Positions 26,640 to 37,075 of a DNA stretch of 64,000 nucleotides are shown in pieces. The notes under the pieces are model-generated. The model ran no database searches, had not been told where the DNA came from, and was given only the letters and a program-made list of their open reading frames with translations. How positions within the stretch are numbered: position 1 is the first letter of the stretch; each line of letters opens with the position of its first letter. Both the position numbers and the translations under genes were made by a program. Source of the DNA: Callipepla californica brunnescens (Eukaryota > Chordata > Aves > Galliformes > Odontophoridae); assembly GCA_023055505.1 (NCBI GenBank), contig JALIRH010000045.1, positions 806,001 through 870,000 on the forward strand, in the 5' to 3' direction.

Positions 26640-27060
26640 CTGCTGCTTCTGTGTCCTTCCTTCTCTCCATCCATTGCATCCATCCCTTCCTCCTCTGTGT
26701 CCATCTCATCCATCCCTTCCTCCTCTGTGTCCATCCCATCCCTCCTGTGTCCATCCCCCCAGCGTGGGGCTAAACATCCCCTTCCTCCTCTCCATCCATC
26801 CCTTTCATCCCTTCCTCTTGTGTCCATCCCTTCCTCCTTTTCTTCCATCCCATCCTCCTTTGTGTCCATCCCATCCATCCCTTCCTCCTCTCCATCCATT
26901 CTTTCCTCCTTTCCATCCATCGCATCCATCCCTTCCTCCTGTGTCCATCCCTTCCATCCCTTCCTCCTCTCCATCCGTTCTTTCCTCCTCTGCATCTGTT
27001 GCATCCATCCCCTCCTGCTCTGCATCTGTCCCTCCCACCTCTTGGCTGCACCTTTCCATC
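26640..27060 (+). repeat. CCATCCCTTCCTCCTCTG minisatellite
   Basis: Fifteen or more variants of TCCATCCCTTCCTCCTCTGT with irregular units of about 20-30 bp. The + strand is almost pure pyrimidine for long stretches, which explains the Pro/Ser-rich and Lys/Glu-rich open frames on the two strands. Confidence 0.85.
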
Positions 27061-27664
27061 CCCGACGCATTTATTTGGGATATCCGTAGCAGTTGTAAAA
27101 GACACAGTTGCATTTCCTCTTTCAAACATCGCCACGGGTGAAATCGGAAAGGAAAAAGTTACGTCTGCAGCAGCTTTGTGACTTCTACCGAAGCCTTTTG
27201 TTTTTAACCACGAGCTTTGAGGGGAAGGTGTTGCCCTCCGCTTGCACCTGCGGAACATGCGCTGCCTCCCAGGGCAGGGCCGGCAGCCGCAGCCCTGCTG
27301 CGATGACGCATGGGCCGTCGCGTTGAGGCGTGCCGTGCCTTTCCCTGACGCTGTCACGGGCTTTGTTTTGCTGCTCCATCCCGAGCTCTGTCATCCTCCC
27401 TGTTTCGCTTCCAGCACACTCAGCTCTGCTTTCTCGAGGTGCTGGAGCAGCCCTCGTGTGCGTCAGGTCCCGAGGCGCGCACAGCCCGCTCCCCATTGCT
27501 GGAGCACAGCGGTGTTAGCGCAGAGCTGCAGGCGGCGTTAAAGGGAGCGAGCTGGGGAGGGGCAGGGAGGGGATCCTCAGTGAGTCCGGTGGGTGTCCGG
27601 CCCCTGACGGTGCCCGAGGCCATGGGTGGGGACAGCTGCTGGGGGGCACCAGCCTCTGGGGCTG

Positions 27665-28135
27665 GGGGTGCCCACTGGGGTCTGACCCATCCCAACCACA
27701 CAGTGATTCCATGGTTGTGATCCTTGAGATCCCTTTGAACCCAACCCAACCCAACCCTGCCCAACTGTGCCATGGTTCTGTGGTCCTTGAGATCCCTCCC
27801 AACCCAATCCAACCCAACCCAACCGTGCCTGCCATGGTTCTGTGATCCTTGACATCCCTCCCAACCCAACCCAACCCAACCCAACCATGCCATGGTTTTG
27901 TGATCCTTGACATCCCTCCCAACCCAACCCAGCCCAGCCCAATTATGCCATGGTTCTGTGGTCCTTGAGATCCCTCCCAACCCAACCAAACCCAATCCAA
28001 CCCAACCCAACCATGCCATGGTTCTGTGATCCTTCCCTTTGAACCCAACCATGCCATGGTTTTGAGGTCCCTAAGGTCCCTCCCAGCCCAGCCGTGCCAT
28101 GGTCCCATGGTTGTGATCTTTCTGTGTGCAGTTAC
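27665..28135 (+). repeat. CR1-tail minisatellite (about 58-62 bp)
   Basis: CCATGGTT recurs at 27709, 27770, 27832, 27890, 27948, 28016 and 28054 (spacing 61, 62, 58, 58, 68, 38). Each unit is a CR1 terminus (GATCCTTGAGATCCCTCCCA) extended by a variable number of CCAAC pentamers. The unit-length differences are mostly whole pentamers. Confidence 0.9.
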
Positions 28136-30424
28136 AGCGTGCTGTGGCTGCAGTGCGATTGCAGCTCCTGTTGGAGCCGGAAGGAATGGGGTTACTGAGC
28201 AGAAAGCAGCGAGCAGGACGTGGGCTGTCGGGTGATGTGAGCACTACTCTGTGAGAGCGGGGAAAGGAGGGGAGGCAGAATAGGGGGGAAACCTTTTGTC
28301 TGGAGAAGCAAAATGGCGGTGGAGAGGAGCGCTCACTCTTTGCTTTCCGTGCGTTTAAATATTCATTTTGGGAGCATCCTCGGGACGAGCAGCGCACGTT
28401 GCCCACATCCCACACCACGTTTGCTGCACGTCTCCAGTGGGACGTGGAGGTCAGGTGCTGGAAGCAGGAGCTGCATTGCGTCAGCTCAACGGCTGCCCCG
28501 GGTTTCGTTATTGCAGCATCGCTGTGCACGTTGCCGGAGCTCCGGAGCGGCCGTGCAGGCGCTGAGCAGCGTGGTGCTGCTCGAGGCCGCTCCGTGTGGC
28601 AGTGGTTTCCTGCGTGGTGGAGGTGGGGAGCGCTCACGTCCCCCCACATTGCAGCTCTGACGTTTTTAGCTCGTGCGGATGTTTCGCTTCCGCCCCATAG
28701 GGCAGCGGGGACGGTGCCACCACGGACACGGCGCGTGGAGTCGGAGCGGTGCTGCCGTGTGCGTGGGGCTGCTAATGCCCACAGCTGATGGGCGTCCTTA
28801 TCTGTGCAGCCCGTGTCCCCGTCACAGCCGGGTTGGGTTTTACATATGGGGTCCGCTCTCGGGGTGCGCTGCTCTGGGGGCCCCCACGGACCGTCCTGGG
28901 GCAGTGGGGTGATAGCACCGTGGGGTCCCCACGTTGGGGGTGGGGTTCATAGCGGGGTGATGGCGCCCGCCGGGATGCGGTACCCACTGCGGGGGACGGT
29001 TGCCATGGATACTGGAGGAGCATCCCTGGTGCAGCGCGGAGCTGCGTCCTAAAAATAAGCACGACGGAGTGGGAATGGCTGCGTTCTCGATCCCATGGGT
29101 GGTAGTGGGGAGCTGTGGGGCTGCTGTGGGGCTGCCAGCCCTCTCGTGGCACAGCCATCAGGTTTCTTACAGCCCCTCTGTGCGGGGGGAGGGCTGTGCG
29201 GTGCTGCAGGGATGGGGCATCGCCTCTTGTTTTTAGCACAGAACTGAAGCGAAGCCCTCAGTGCTGCCATCGCTGGGCGCCCTGCGAGCTCCCCCTCACC
29301 GCGTGCAGAGAGCTCTCAGAGCAGCAGTGGGGACATCACACCGAGTCACACCACAAAGCCCTTCGTCCAAAAGTCCCCTGAATTAATTCGGGTTGTTTTT
29401 CCGTGCTGAGGGGCAGAAAAGCAGAAGTCGCTTCGCTTCCCTGTGCTTCCTCTCAGCGTGGCCGTGCAGCACGGACGCTGCTGTCCCCACCTCTGCAGCG
29501 CTCCCTCCGTTTCCCCCGTGGAGCATTTTCTGTCCTTCTGCACGGACGGAGCTTCCATTTCTGCAGCACAGCTCTGCCACTGCGGTTCTGCGGCGCTGAG
29601 CACGGAGTGCATCTGCAATTTGAAAGTAAAATGAAAGCGTGGCGCTGCTGGTCTGGTTTGACGGGATTTCGAGACATCTTTCATTACGCCGCGGTCCGAG
29701 AAGTGCACATCCAATTTAGCATATGAGAGCCTGCGATGGGGTGGTTGGCGGGTGGGCCGCCCGGCACTGTGCACGGATGGGATATTTGGGACGGAGCTCC
29801 CGACAAACGGAGCCATTACTAACGCGGTGATTTCGGCTGAGATGGGATGAGTGCTTTGAAGTGTGTGTAGTCGAGTTCTTCCGCTCCAGGATTCAGTCTA
29901 AGACTGAGGAGAGCTCCACTCTAAAATTCAAGGCCTGCTTTGAGCATGGGTGAGGAACGCAGGGTGGATGCTCGTGCCTTTGTTCTTTTTGGCAGTGTCT
30001 CTGTCCGTGTCGGGCTGTGTGCAGGCAGTGCCCGTTGGTTGGTGTCGGATTGAGGTCCGTTGGTCAACCCGGGGTGCGGTGCTTCCCCTTCCCCCGTACA
30101 CCCCGGGCAGAGCTGGCAGCGATGCTGCTCGCAGCTGATTTCACTCCCGCAGGAAAGGACTGCAGTGAATTTCACGTTGGTTTTCAGTCTCTGCTGGGAT
30201 GGCGCCGGCGGAGCAGCTTTGGCTGCCGGCACCAAATTCCGTTTGTGAATGTGACCCGCGATGGGCACTGCTGGGCAGAGTGAGGCTCATCCTCCTGGGT
30301 TTCTTCTCCTTTGGGTCACACAGCTGAAGAGGTGAAGGCTGAAGGGGCGATCAGTTGAGCAATCAGCCCCAGTCAGCTCCAGTTCAAATCAGATGGATTT
30401 TCATAAGCAGGGAGATGCCACCCC

Positions 30425-30605
30425 ATCTTCATTCCCAACCCAATCCAACCCCTGTTTCAGCATCCCTACCTTCAACTCGTCCCATCCCCATCCATCCTCA
30501 CCCCATCCCATCCCAGGGCATCCAGTGACCACTCCTATCTACTTCTCTTCCATCCCACCCCAACCATTCCACCCCACCCCACCCCACCCCATCCTTCTCT
30601 GCATC
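30425..30605 (+). repeat. CCATCC/CCACCC low-complexity tract
   Basis: Irregular CATCC and CACCC pentamers over about 180 bp in the MYO1D intron. Confidence 0.6.
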
Positions 30606-32499
30606 CTTCCCCCTGCAGCGTGGGCAGCCACCACACAGGGATTGGGGATCAGATCCATCTGGGATCACTGGAGGGTTTTTCCTCCGTCTGTGACCTTTGC
30701 ATTTAGGAGCCGTGTTTGTGACCCTTTAACATCAGTGACAGCTCACAGCCACTACCGCCCGTGTCACGGTGTTCAGTTTGCGCTCTGAACCAGAGCAGTG
30801 CTCAGGAACCACCGAGGGGACGAAAGCAGTGCGGGTGGGCAGAGAGGATGACAGCACCAAGAACAGATCTATTTTGCAAAACATTTCCTTTCACATTCAT
30901 TATCCGTGCCAGCCCCTGTGCAGCTTGCTGATGGACATCTGCACCGCCAGAGCCCTCATCCTCAGCGTGGAGGATGCCCGCTGGGGCGGGGATTCGTTTC
31001 CCATCGCAGCTCTTTGCTCAGCCCATACTTTGGAGGCACTGAGATTATTCCGCAGCGGTGGCATCTTATCTGCTCGCTGCAGTGGCCCTTCAGAAGGCGT
31101 GCAGGAAACCTCTCGACGCGCTGCGATAGCCCCGGAACAAAGAGTTAATCCATTACCACTGGAAGCATTTGCTTTGCAATTCATTTCTCCCCGTTCGCTG
31201 CTCAGTTTTTCAATTTATGGCAGGGGGAGATGTGGCAGATTTAACTCTGCTGAGCCCGGAGGAGGTGGGAGCTGGCAGCAGCTGGGGAGGGGGGAGATGT
31301 TTTGCTCAGCTGCAGGGAAATAAATGACATCCGAAGGCTGGGGCTGGAGCTGGAGGATTTGTTAATGGCTCCGAATGCGGTGGATGGAGCACATCTTTCA
31401 GTGCCACGTGTAAATCTGCTGCTTTCTCCTCTGAAATGCAGGGGAATAAGTTAGGCGGAGGCAGAGCAGAAATAGGTCAGTGATTTCAATAAGAGGTAGC
31501 TCTGCCTGTGTGAACCGTGCTGGTGTGGACTGAATGAGGCACCGAGAACAAAGCGCGGCAGAAGTGCCAGCGCTCTGCTCCTGGATTGCAGCCTCACAGC
31601 CCTTCACTCAGCAGTGATTCCCAGACTCCTCTCCCTTTCCCCTCTCCCTTCCCTCCTCTCCTCTCCACTTCTTTACAGTGTTCTCATATCCCCCAAAGCT
31701 TTCACTAATTTTTTTTTTTTCTATTTTTTTTCACTTTTTTTTTTTTTTTTTCCTATTAAGTAACAGGGACAGAGGAGAGAAAATCGAGGTTTTCAGATCA
31801 GATCTGGAAATAGATGGGGCCGGGCACGGCCGTGCCAGGTCAGAGCTGGGGGGGAAGCATCTCGTGCTGGACCCCACGGCCGGGCTCTGTCCGCAGGGCA
31901 CATCCAGGCAGGCACAGCGGGCACGCACACAGCTCTGGGCGCTGGGGGGCTGTGTGGGGTGTGGGGATGCTCAGCGTCAGCCCGGGTTGGCTGCAGACAG
32001 CGCATGTCTGGGCTGATGGGAACCGGTTGCCATGGTTACGTGAGCTGTGATGCTGAAGGCGCCGCTCTCCATCAAAGGGCAGCGGTGGACGGGCGATCCT
32101 ACAGAGCACTGCGGAACGGGGTGGTCCCAAAGGATGTGAAGGGAGGAGCTGCTCCGGGAGCCCCACACTCGGTTCTGCACGGCAGCTGTGTGTGGCCGCA
32201 GCTCCTGCCCGCTCCCGGCACCGCTGCTCCGCTCCCCCCCACAACGCAGCAGTGGAGCGGAGTGGGGCTGTGCCGCTGTCCTGGGGGGCACATGGGGTGC
32301 GCAGCACCATCAGCTACTTTCAGGTGCTGTCTGACAGCAGAAAACCCCCGTCCTCGTGTCAGCTGAATAATCCCGTGGTTGTGGTCTGCACCGTCCAAAC
32401 CCCACACCCCGATTCTTTCAGGGGGGAATGGTGCACGCTGATGTAATTCCTTAACCCGAGAAGTGGGGGTGCTCCGTCCATGGAGATGCCCATAGCTGT

Positions 32500-33010
32500 G
32501 TGTGGGACTTCGGGGTCCCTTCCAACCCCACTGTGCTTTGGTTTTATGGATCTGTTTATGGTCGTCAAGGTCCCTTCCAACTCAACCCTATACAACACAT
32601 CCCATTGTAGCCCAACCTAATCCAGTCCTACCCAACCTAATCTAACTCAACCCAACCTAACCAACCCAACCCAACCCAACCCAATCCAACCCAACCCAAC
32701 CCAATCCAACCCAGCCCAACCCAACTCAGTCCAATCCAACCCAATCCAACCCAGCTAAGTCCAACCCAACCCAATCCAGTCCAACTCAATCCAACCCAAC
32801 TCAACACAACACAACCCAATGTAGCCCAACCTAATCTAACTCAACCCAACCTAATGAAACCTAGCTCAACCCAACTCAATCCAACCCAACCCAATAAATC
32901 CAACCCAGCACACCATAACCAGCCCAGCCCAACCTAACCATGCCATGATCCCATGTTTCTGTGACCATTAAGGTCCCTTCCATCCCAACCATCCTATGAG
33001 TCCATGGTTC
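32500..33010 (+). repeat. CCAAC pentanucleotide array bounded by CR1 tips
   Basis: From about 32578 to 32940 the sequence is built from CCAAC with CCAAT, CTAAC and CCAGC variants. Both edges are CR1 termini (GGTCCCTTCCAACCCCACTG near 32513, GTCAAGGTCCCTTCCAACTC near 32563, and TTAAGGTCCCTTCCATCCCA near 32968). This suggests slippage of the TTCCAACCC segment inside CR1 tails. Confidence 0.9.
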
Positions 33011-33904
33011 TACGAACTCTAAACCAACGTCTCAGGAGGGATGTGGTGAGGGGGATCCCCCGTGTTGGATTCCCAGAGCCCAGCCGTGCTGGGCGCTGCC
33101 AGGAGCAGTGCTGGGAACAGGGCACACTCACTGCTCCTCATCCTACACTGCCAGCTGTGATGTCAGAGCCAGGAAAGCACTCTGCCTTCATCTTCCTGAG
33201 TGCTCCTCCACTCTTGGTGCATTTCCGACGCTGCTCTCACTCCATCCATAGCCAGGGACTGAATCATATTTTTGGCGCGGCGGTTTCTCATCGGAAATGG
33301 CCGTGTTGCATTGCACCGAAGCCAAAAGCGGATGGGAACTGCTCCCCACAGCTTCAGCACACCTCGGAGCAGCTGAGATGGGGCGGCTGTGGGGTGCAGG
33401 AGCTGCACCGTCGATGTGCTCCCACCTCCACTCGGGGCTGTGGGAATCTTTCTGCTGATGGAGGGCATGAAATATTCAGCGTGCCGCCTGCGCTGCTCGT
33501 TCTGTTTTGTTTGCAAGCTGCTTTGCTGGTGGGGTTCCGGGAGCACCGTACTCAGCGGCCGCGTCCTTCATCCCGCAGACCACTGCCCACTTCAGCAAAT
33601 GCTTTGTAAGGGGTAAACAGCGGAGGGCTGTGAATGCCAGGGAAAAAAGGGCAGAAAACAGGCAGAGCCTTCTGCTCCTCGTGGAGGGCTGCGGGAGTTG
33701 TTCTGCTTCAGGAGAGCAGAAGTGGGGACGCCCTCCAACCCGGTATCATTGCCCCACACAGCCCACACATGTGGGGAGGAGATACAGCCCTGGCAGCGCT
33801 GCGCCCTTATCTGCGCCCCACACGGACCCCTTGGACCCCAAATGTGTGGCACCCAGCATCCCTCAGAGCCCACTGCTTTTCTCTCAGCTCTTTTCCAGCC
33901 ATCA

Positions 33905-33975
33905 CACTCAGGTTGGGTTGGATGAGGTGATCCCAGTGGTCTTCTCCAACCCCACTGTCTCTGTGACACCGCCTC
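33905..33975 (+). mobile_element. CR1 3' tip
   Basis: GGTTGGATGAGGTGATCCCA, GTGGTCTTCTCCAACCCCAC and TGTCTCTGTGAC form a sense CR1 end. Confidence 0.6.
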
Positions 33976-34324
33976 TCCCTCCACGTTGTGAAGGCCGTAG
34001 GAATGTGGGAAGCATCTCCCTGCTCCACTGGGTCGCTTTGCTCCGCTTATTGGTGGGTGCCAACACCCACTCCCTCCTTTTGCCCCACGGATCAACCACC
34101 GCCAGCTCTCACCTCCCATTGGAGGCCACACCAACGCAGCACAGACCCAAACCCATCGCGCACTGACATCACTGACCACCACCAGCGGTCCCAGTGCTGC
34201 CGGGAGGAGCGGGGCCGGGGCTGTGCTGCCTCCCAGGAAGGAACTGCGCTCTGAGTGCCATCGTTGGCCATCGCAGCCTTCCCGGGCTCTGTCCACCTTC
34301 TCCACACAGCCGGGGCTCTGCTGG

Positions 34325-35560
34325 CTGCCCCGTGCTGCCCTTAATGCCCCTTGCTGCCCCTTACTACCTCTTACTGCCCCTTGCTGTCCCTTACTGCCGC
34401 TTACTGACCTTTAATGCCCCTTTCTGCCCCATGCTGCCCTTTGCTGCCCCGTGCTGCCCTTTGCTGCCCCTTACTGCCCCTTGCTGCCCCTTTCTGCTCC
34501 TTGCTGCCCCTTGCTGCCCCTTACTGCCCCTTGCTGCCCCGTGCTGCCCCTTACTGCCCCTTTCTGCCCCTTGCTGCCCCTTTCTGCCCCTTGCTGCCCC
34601 TTTCTGCCCCTTACTGCCCCGTGCTGCCCCTTGCTGCCCCTTTCTGCCCCTTACTGCCCCTTACTGCCCCTTACTGCCCCTTACTGCCCCTTGTTGCCCC
34701 TTTCTGCCCCGTGCTGCCCTTTGCTGCCCCTTTCTGCCCCGTGCTGCTCCTTGCTGCTCCAAGCTGCCCCTTGCTGCCCCTTACTGCCCCTTTCTACCCC
34801 TTTCTGCCCCTTACTGCCCCGTGCTGCCCCTTGCTGCCCCTTTCTGCCCCTTACTGCCCCTTGCTGCCCCTTTCTGCCCCTTACTGCCCCTTGCTGCCCC
34901 TTTCTGCCCCTTACTGCCCCTTTCTACCCCTTTCTGCCCCTTACTGCCCCGTGCTGCCCCTTGCTGCCCCTTTCTGCCCCTTACTGCCCCTTGCTGCCCC
35001 TTTCTGCCCCTTACTGCCCCTTGCTGCCCCTTTCTGCCCCTTACTGCCCCTTTCTACCCCTTTCTGCCCCTTGCTGCCCTTTATTGCCCCTTTCTGCCCC
35101 GTGCTGCCCCTTTCTGCCCCGTGCTGCCCCTTGCTGCCCCTTTCTGCCCCTTACTGCCCCTTGCTGCCCCTTTCTGCCCCTTACTGCCCCTTGCTGCCCC
35201 TTTCTGCCCCTTACTGCCCCTTTCTACCCCTTTCTGCCCCTTGCTGCCCTTTATTGCCCCTTTCTGCCCCGTGCTGCCCCTTTCTGCCCCGTGCTGCCCC
35301 TTGCTGCCCCTTTCTGCCCCGTGCTGCCCCTTGCTGCCCCTTGCTGCCCCTTTCTGCCCCGTGCTGCCCCTTACTGCCCCGTGCTGCCCCTTGCTGCCCC
35401 ATGCTGCCCCTTTCTGCCCCTTGCTGCCCCTTTCTGCCCCTTGCTGCCCCTTGCTGCCCCTTTCTGCCCCGTGCTGCCCCTTGCTGCCCCTTGCTGCCCC
35501 TTACTGCCCCGTGCTGCCCCGTGCTGCCCCTTACTGCCCCGTGCTGCCCTTGGTGCTCAG
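34325..35560 (+). repeat. 10-bp TGCCCCTTNC minisatellite, about 1.2 kb
   Basis: About 120 units of TGCCCC followed by TTGC, TTAC, TTTC or GTGC, kept at a 10-bp period for over 1 kb, with longer blocks of units repeated (for example TTTCTACCCC at 34793, 34921, 35051 and 35221). The - strand carries GGGG every 10 bases, a strong G-quadruplex pattern; for MYO1D transcription this is the template strand. All three + frames are open for over 400 codons only because the unit rarely yields stops. Confidence 0.97.
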
Positions 35561-35761
35561 TGCTGCCCGTTCAGGACGCTGAGCGGTGCGGGGCAGCTCA
35601 GTGCTTTCCGTCCCCACGGTCCCGCGGGACATCACGGGGCCGTGTGCGGGGAGCGTGACGCGGGATCCCCGCACGCAGCGCATCCCGCTAAGACGCGTTA
35701 AAAATAGCGGCCTAAGAGGGATCGGTGCCGCCGCGCTGACCGCTGTCCCTTTGCTTTGCAG

Positions 35762-35918
35762 TGAGAAGCGCTCTCTGCGCGTCAGCGTGGCCCACCCGGT
35801 GCAGTGCAGTCTGCACGGCAGGAAATGCACCGTGTCCGTGGAGACGCGGATCGATCAATCGCAGCCGGATTTCACCAAGCATCGCTCCGGGTTCGTCCTC
35901 TCCGTGCCGGGCAATTAG
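35762..35918 (+). CDS. MYO1D: MYO1D last coding exon
   Basis: The acceptor TTTGCAG ends at 35761. The first base completes the split Ser codon, then [40 protein letters not shown] and [11 protein letters not shown], stop TAG at 35916-35918. This is the end of TH1 and of the protein; the C-terminal FxLSVPGN is the MYO1D signature. Confidence 0.97.
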
Positions 35919-36704
35919 CGGCCCCGGGAGCCGTGGGGCCGTTCCGTGGGGCGCGTTTGGAGCCCCCCCCCCCCAATTTGGGAGCGGCGATGTCTCAGAG
36001 CGGCCGGTGCGGGCCTGGACGATGGGAAGCGCTCCTCAGTTCTCCCCAGAAGCAGTTATGGTACCGACGCCCTCTCTGCCCCCCCCCCCCCCCCTCCCCC
36101 ACGGCGATGCCTCAGCCCCACCCCCCCCCCCCGCGTGGGTCCGCCGGCAGAGGGGCACTGAGCGCTGGGACTGCTCCGCATCGCCGCAGCTCCCGGTGCG
36201 GTGCGGTGTGGTGCGGTGCGGTGCAGTGCGGTGCGGTGCGGTGCAGAGCGATCTCTGCGCGGGTTCCGCCTTCGTTCCCCCCCCCGCGTTGCCCTGAACG
36301 TTCCCCGCAGCCTTCGGACGCTGCGTGCCCCCCAGCACCGCCGCAGTGGGGCTGCAGACGGCGGCGTGGGGCTGAGCCGGGCCCGGAGTCCTGGCACTGC
36401 CGGTCAGGTCGGGACTCGCAGCGCAACGTCAGAAATCCCAGCCGACCCCAAAGCGGCCGTGGGGCGAGCACCGCGTGGGCGCTCCCGGAGCCCCGTCCCA
36501 TCCACGTGGGGCTGCCCCACGGCTCTGAGTGCCCCCGACCCCCCCCCTTTCCCCACCCCCCACAGTGGGACCGCATCCCCCGGGCAGCGCTTCGTGCCCC
36601 GCTCCTTTGGGGCCGCGGGAATGGGGTTCCCGGCGCTGTGGGACGGCAGTGCTGCGCACCGCGAGATGTCGGCACGCAATCCATCATCTGATCCAGCTCC
36701 GGTT

Positions 36705-36752
36705 TTATATATATATATATGTATATGAAATATAAAGTATATATATATACGG
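36705..36752 (+). repeat. TA dinucleotide island
   Basis: Two (TA)n runs flank GTATATGAAATATAAAGTAT in otherwise very GC-rich sequence. The two runs are self-complementary and could pair. TATAAA here is a rare variant poly(A) signal that could serve a shorter MYO1D 3' end. Confidence 0.7.
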
Positions 36753-37041
36753 CCCCGTCTGTCGGCACGGACAGTGAGCTGCGTCCGACCCCGGGGGCCG
36801 CGATGCGGAGAACCCTTCCTATTGATTCACTTTCAAATCGTCGATGTTTTCACGTGGAAAAGAGCAACAAAAGAGCCGCGATACCGCTCCGTGCCCCGCG
36901 GGGCCGCGCACCCCCACCCCACGGAGCACCCCCACCCCACGGAGCACCCCCACCCCACGGGGCACCCCCCACCCCACGGGGCACCCCCACCCCGCGGCCC
37001 AGCACAGAGGAGCGCTGCCGTGCGATGGATGCTCAGTGCGT

Positions 37042-37047
37042 TTTATT
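37042..37047 (-). terminator. CDK5R1: CDK5R1 poly(A) signal (candidate)
   Basis: TTTATT on the + strand reads AATAAA on the - strand, about 1.05 kb downstream of the CDK5R1 stop. Cleavage would fall near 37020-37030. This would give a shorter 3' UTR than the long mammalian one. Confidence 0.55.
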
Positions 37048-37065
37048 TCATCAGCACAGTACAAA

Positions 37066-37075
37066 AATAAATAAA
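37066..37075 (+). terminator. MYO1D: MYO1D poly(A) signals (candidate)
   Basis: Two overlapping AATAAA hexamers start at 37066 and 37070, with ATTAAA at 37100. They lie only some 20 bp past the oppositely oriented CDK5R1 signal, so the convergent 3' ends would overlap by several tens of bases. Confidence 0.55.

Larger units (their letters stand above)
15578..35761 (+). other. MYO1D: MYO1D last intron, 20 kb, repeat-rich
   Basis: GC rises from left to right. It holds CR1 fragments (18722, 19795, 20560, 21220-22831, 25400, 33905), a CCATCC minisatellite (26640-27060), CR1-tail arrays (27665-28135), a CCAAC pentamer array (32500-33010) and the 10-bp TGCCCCTT array (34325-35560). I checked the longer open frames and found no recognisable nested gene; those over 200 codons all run through tandem repeats or have repeat-like composition. 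Confidence 0.8.

Noticed and set aside
34194..35701. Three overlapping + strand ORFs of over 400 codons rich in Leu-Pro-Cys-Ala
   Set aside because: They are the three frames of the 10-bp TGCCCCTT array, which hardly ever produces a stop. There is no conserved domain and the region is a MYO1D intron.
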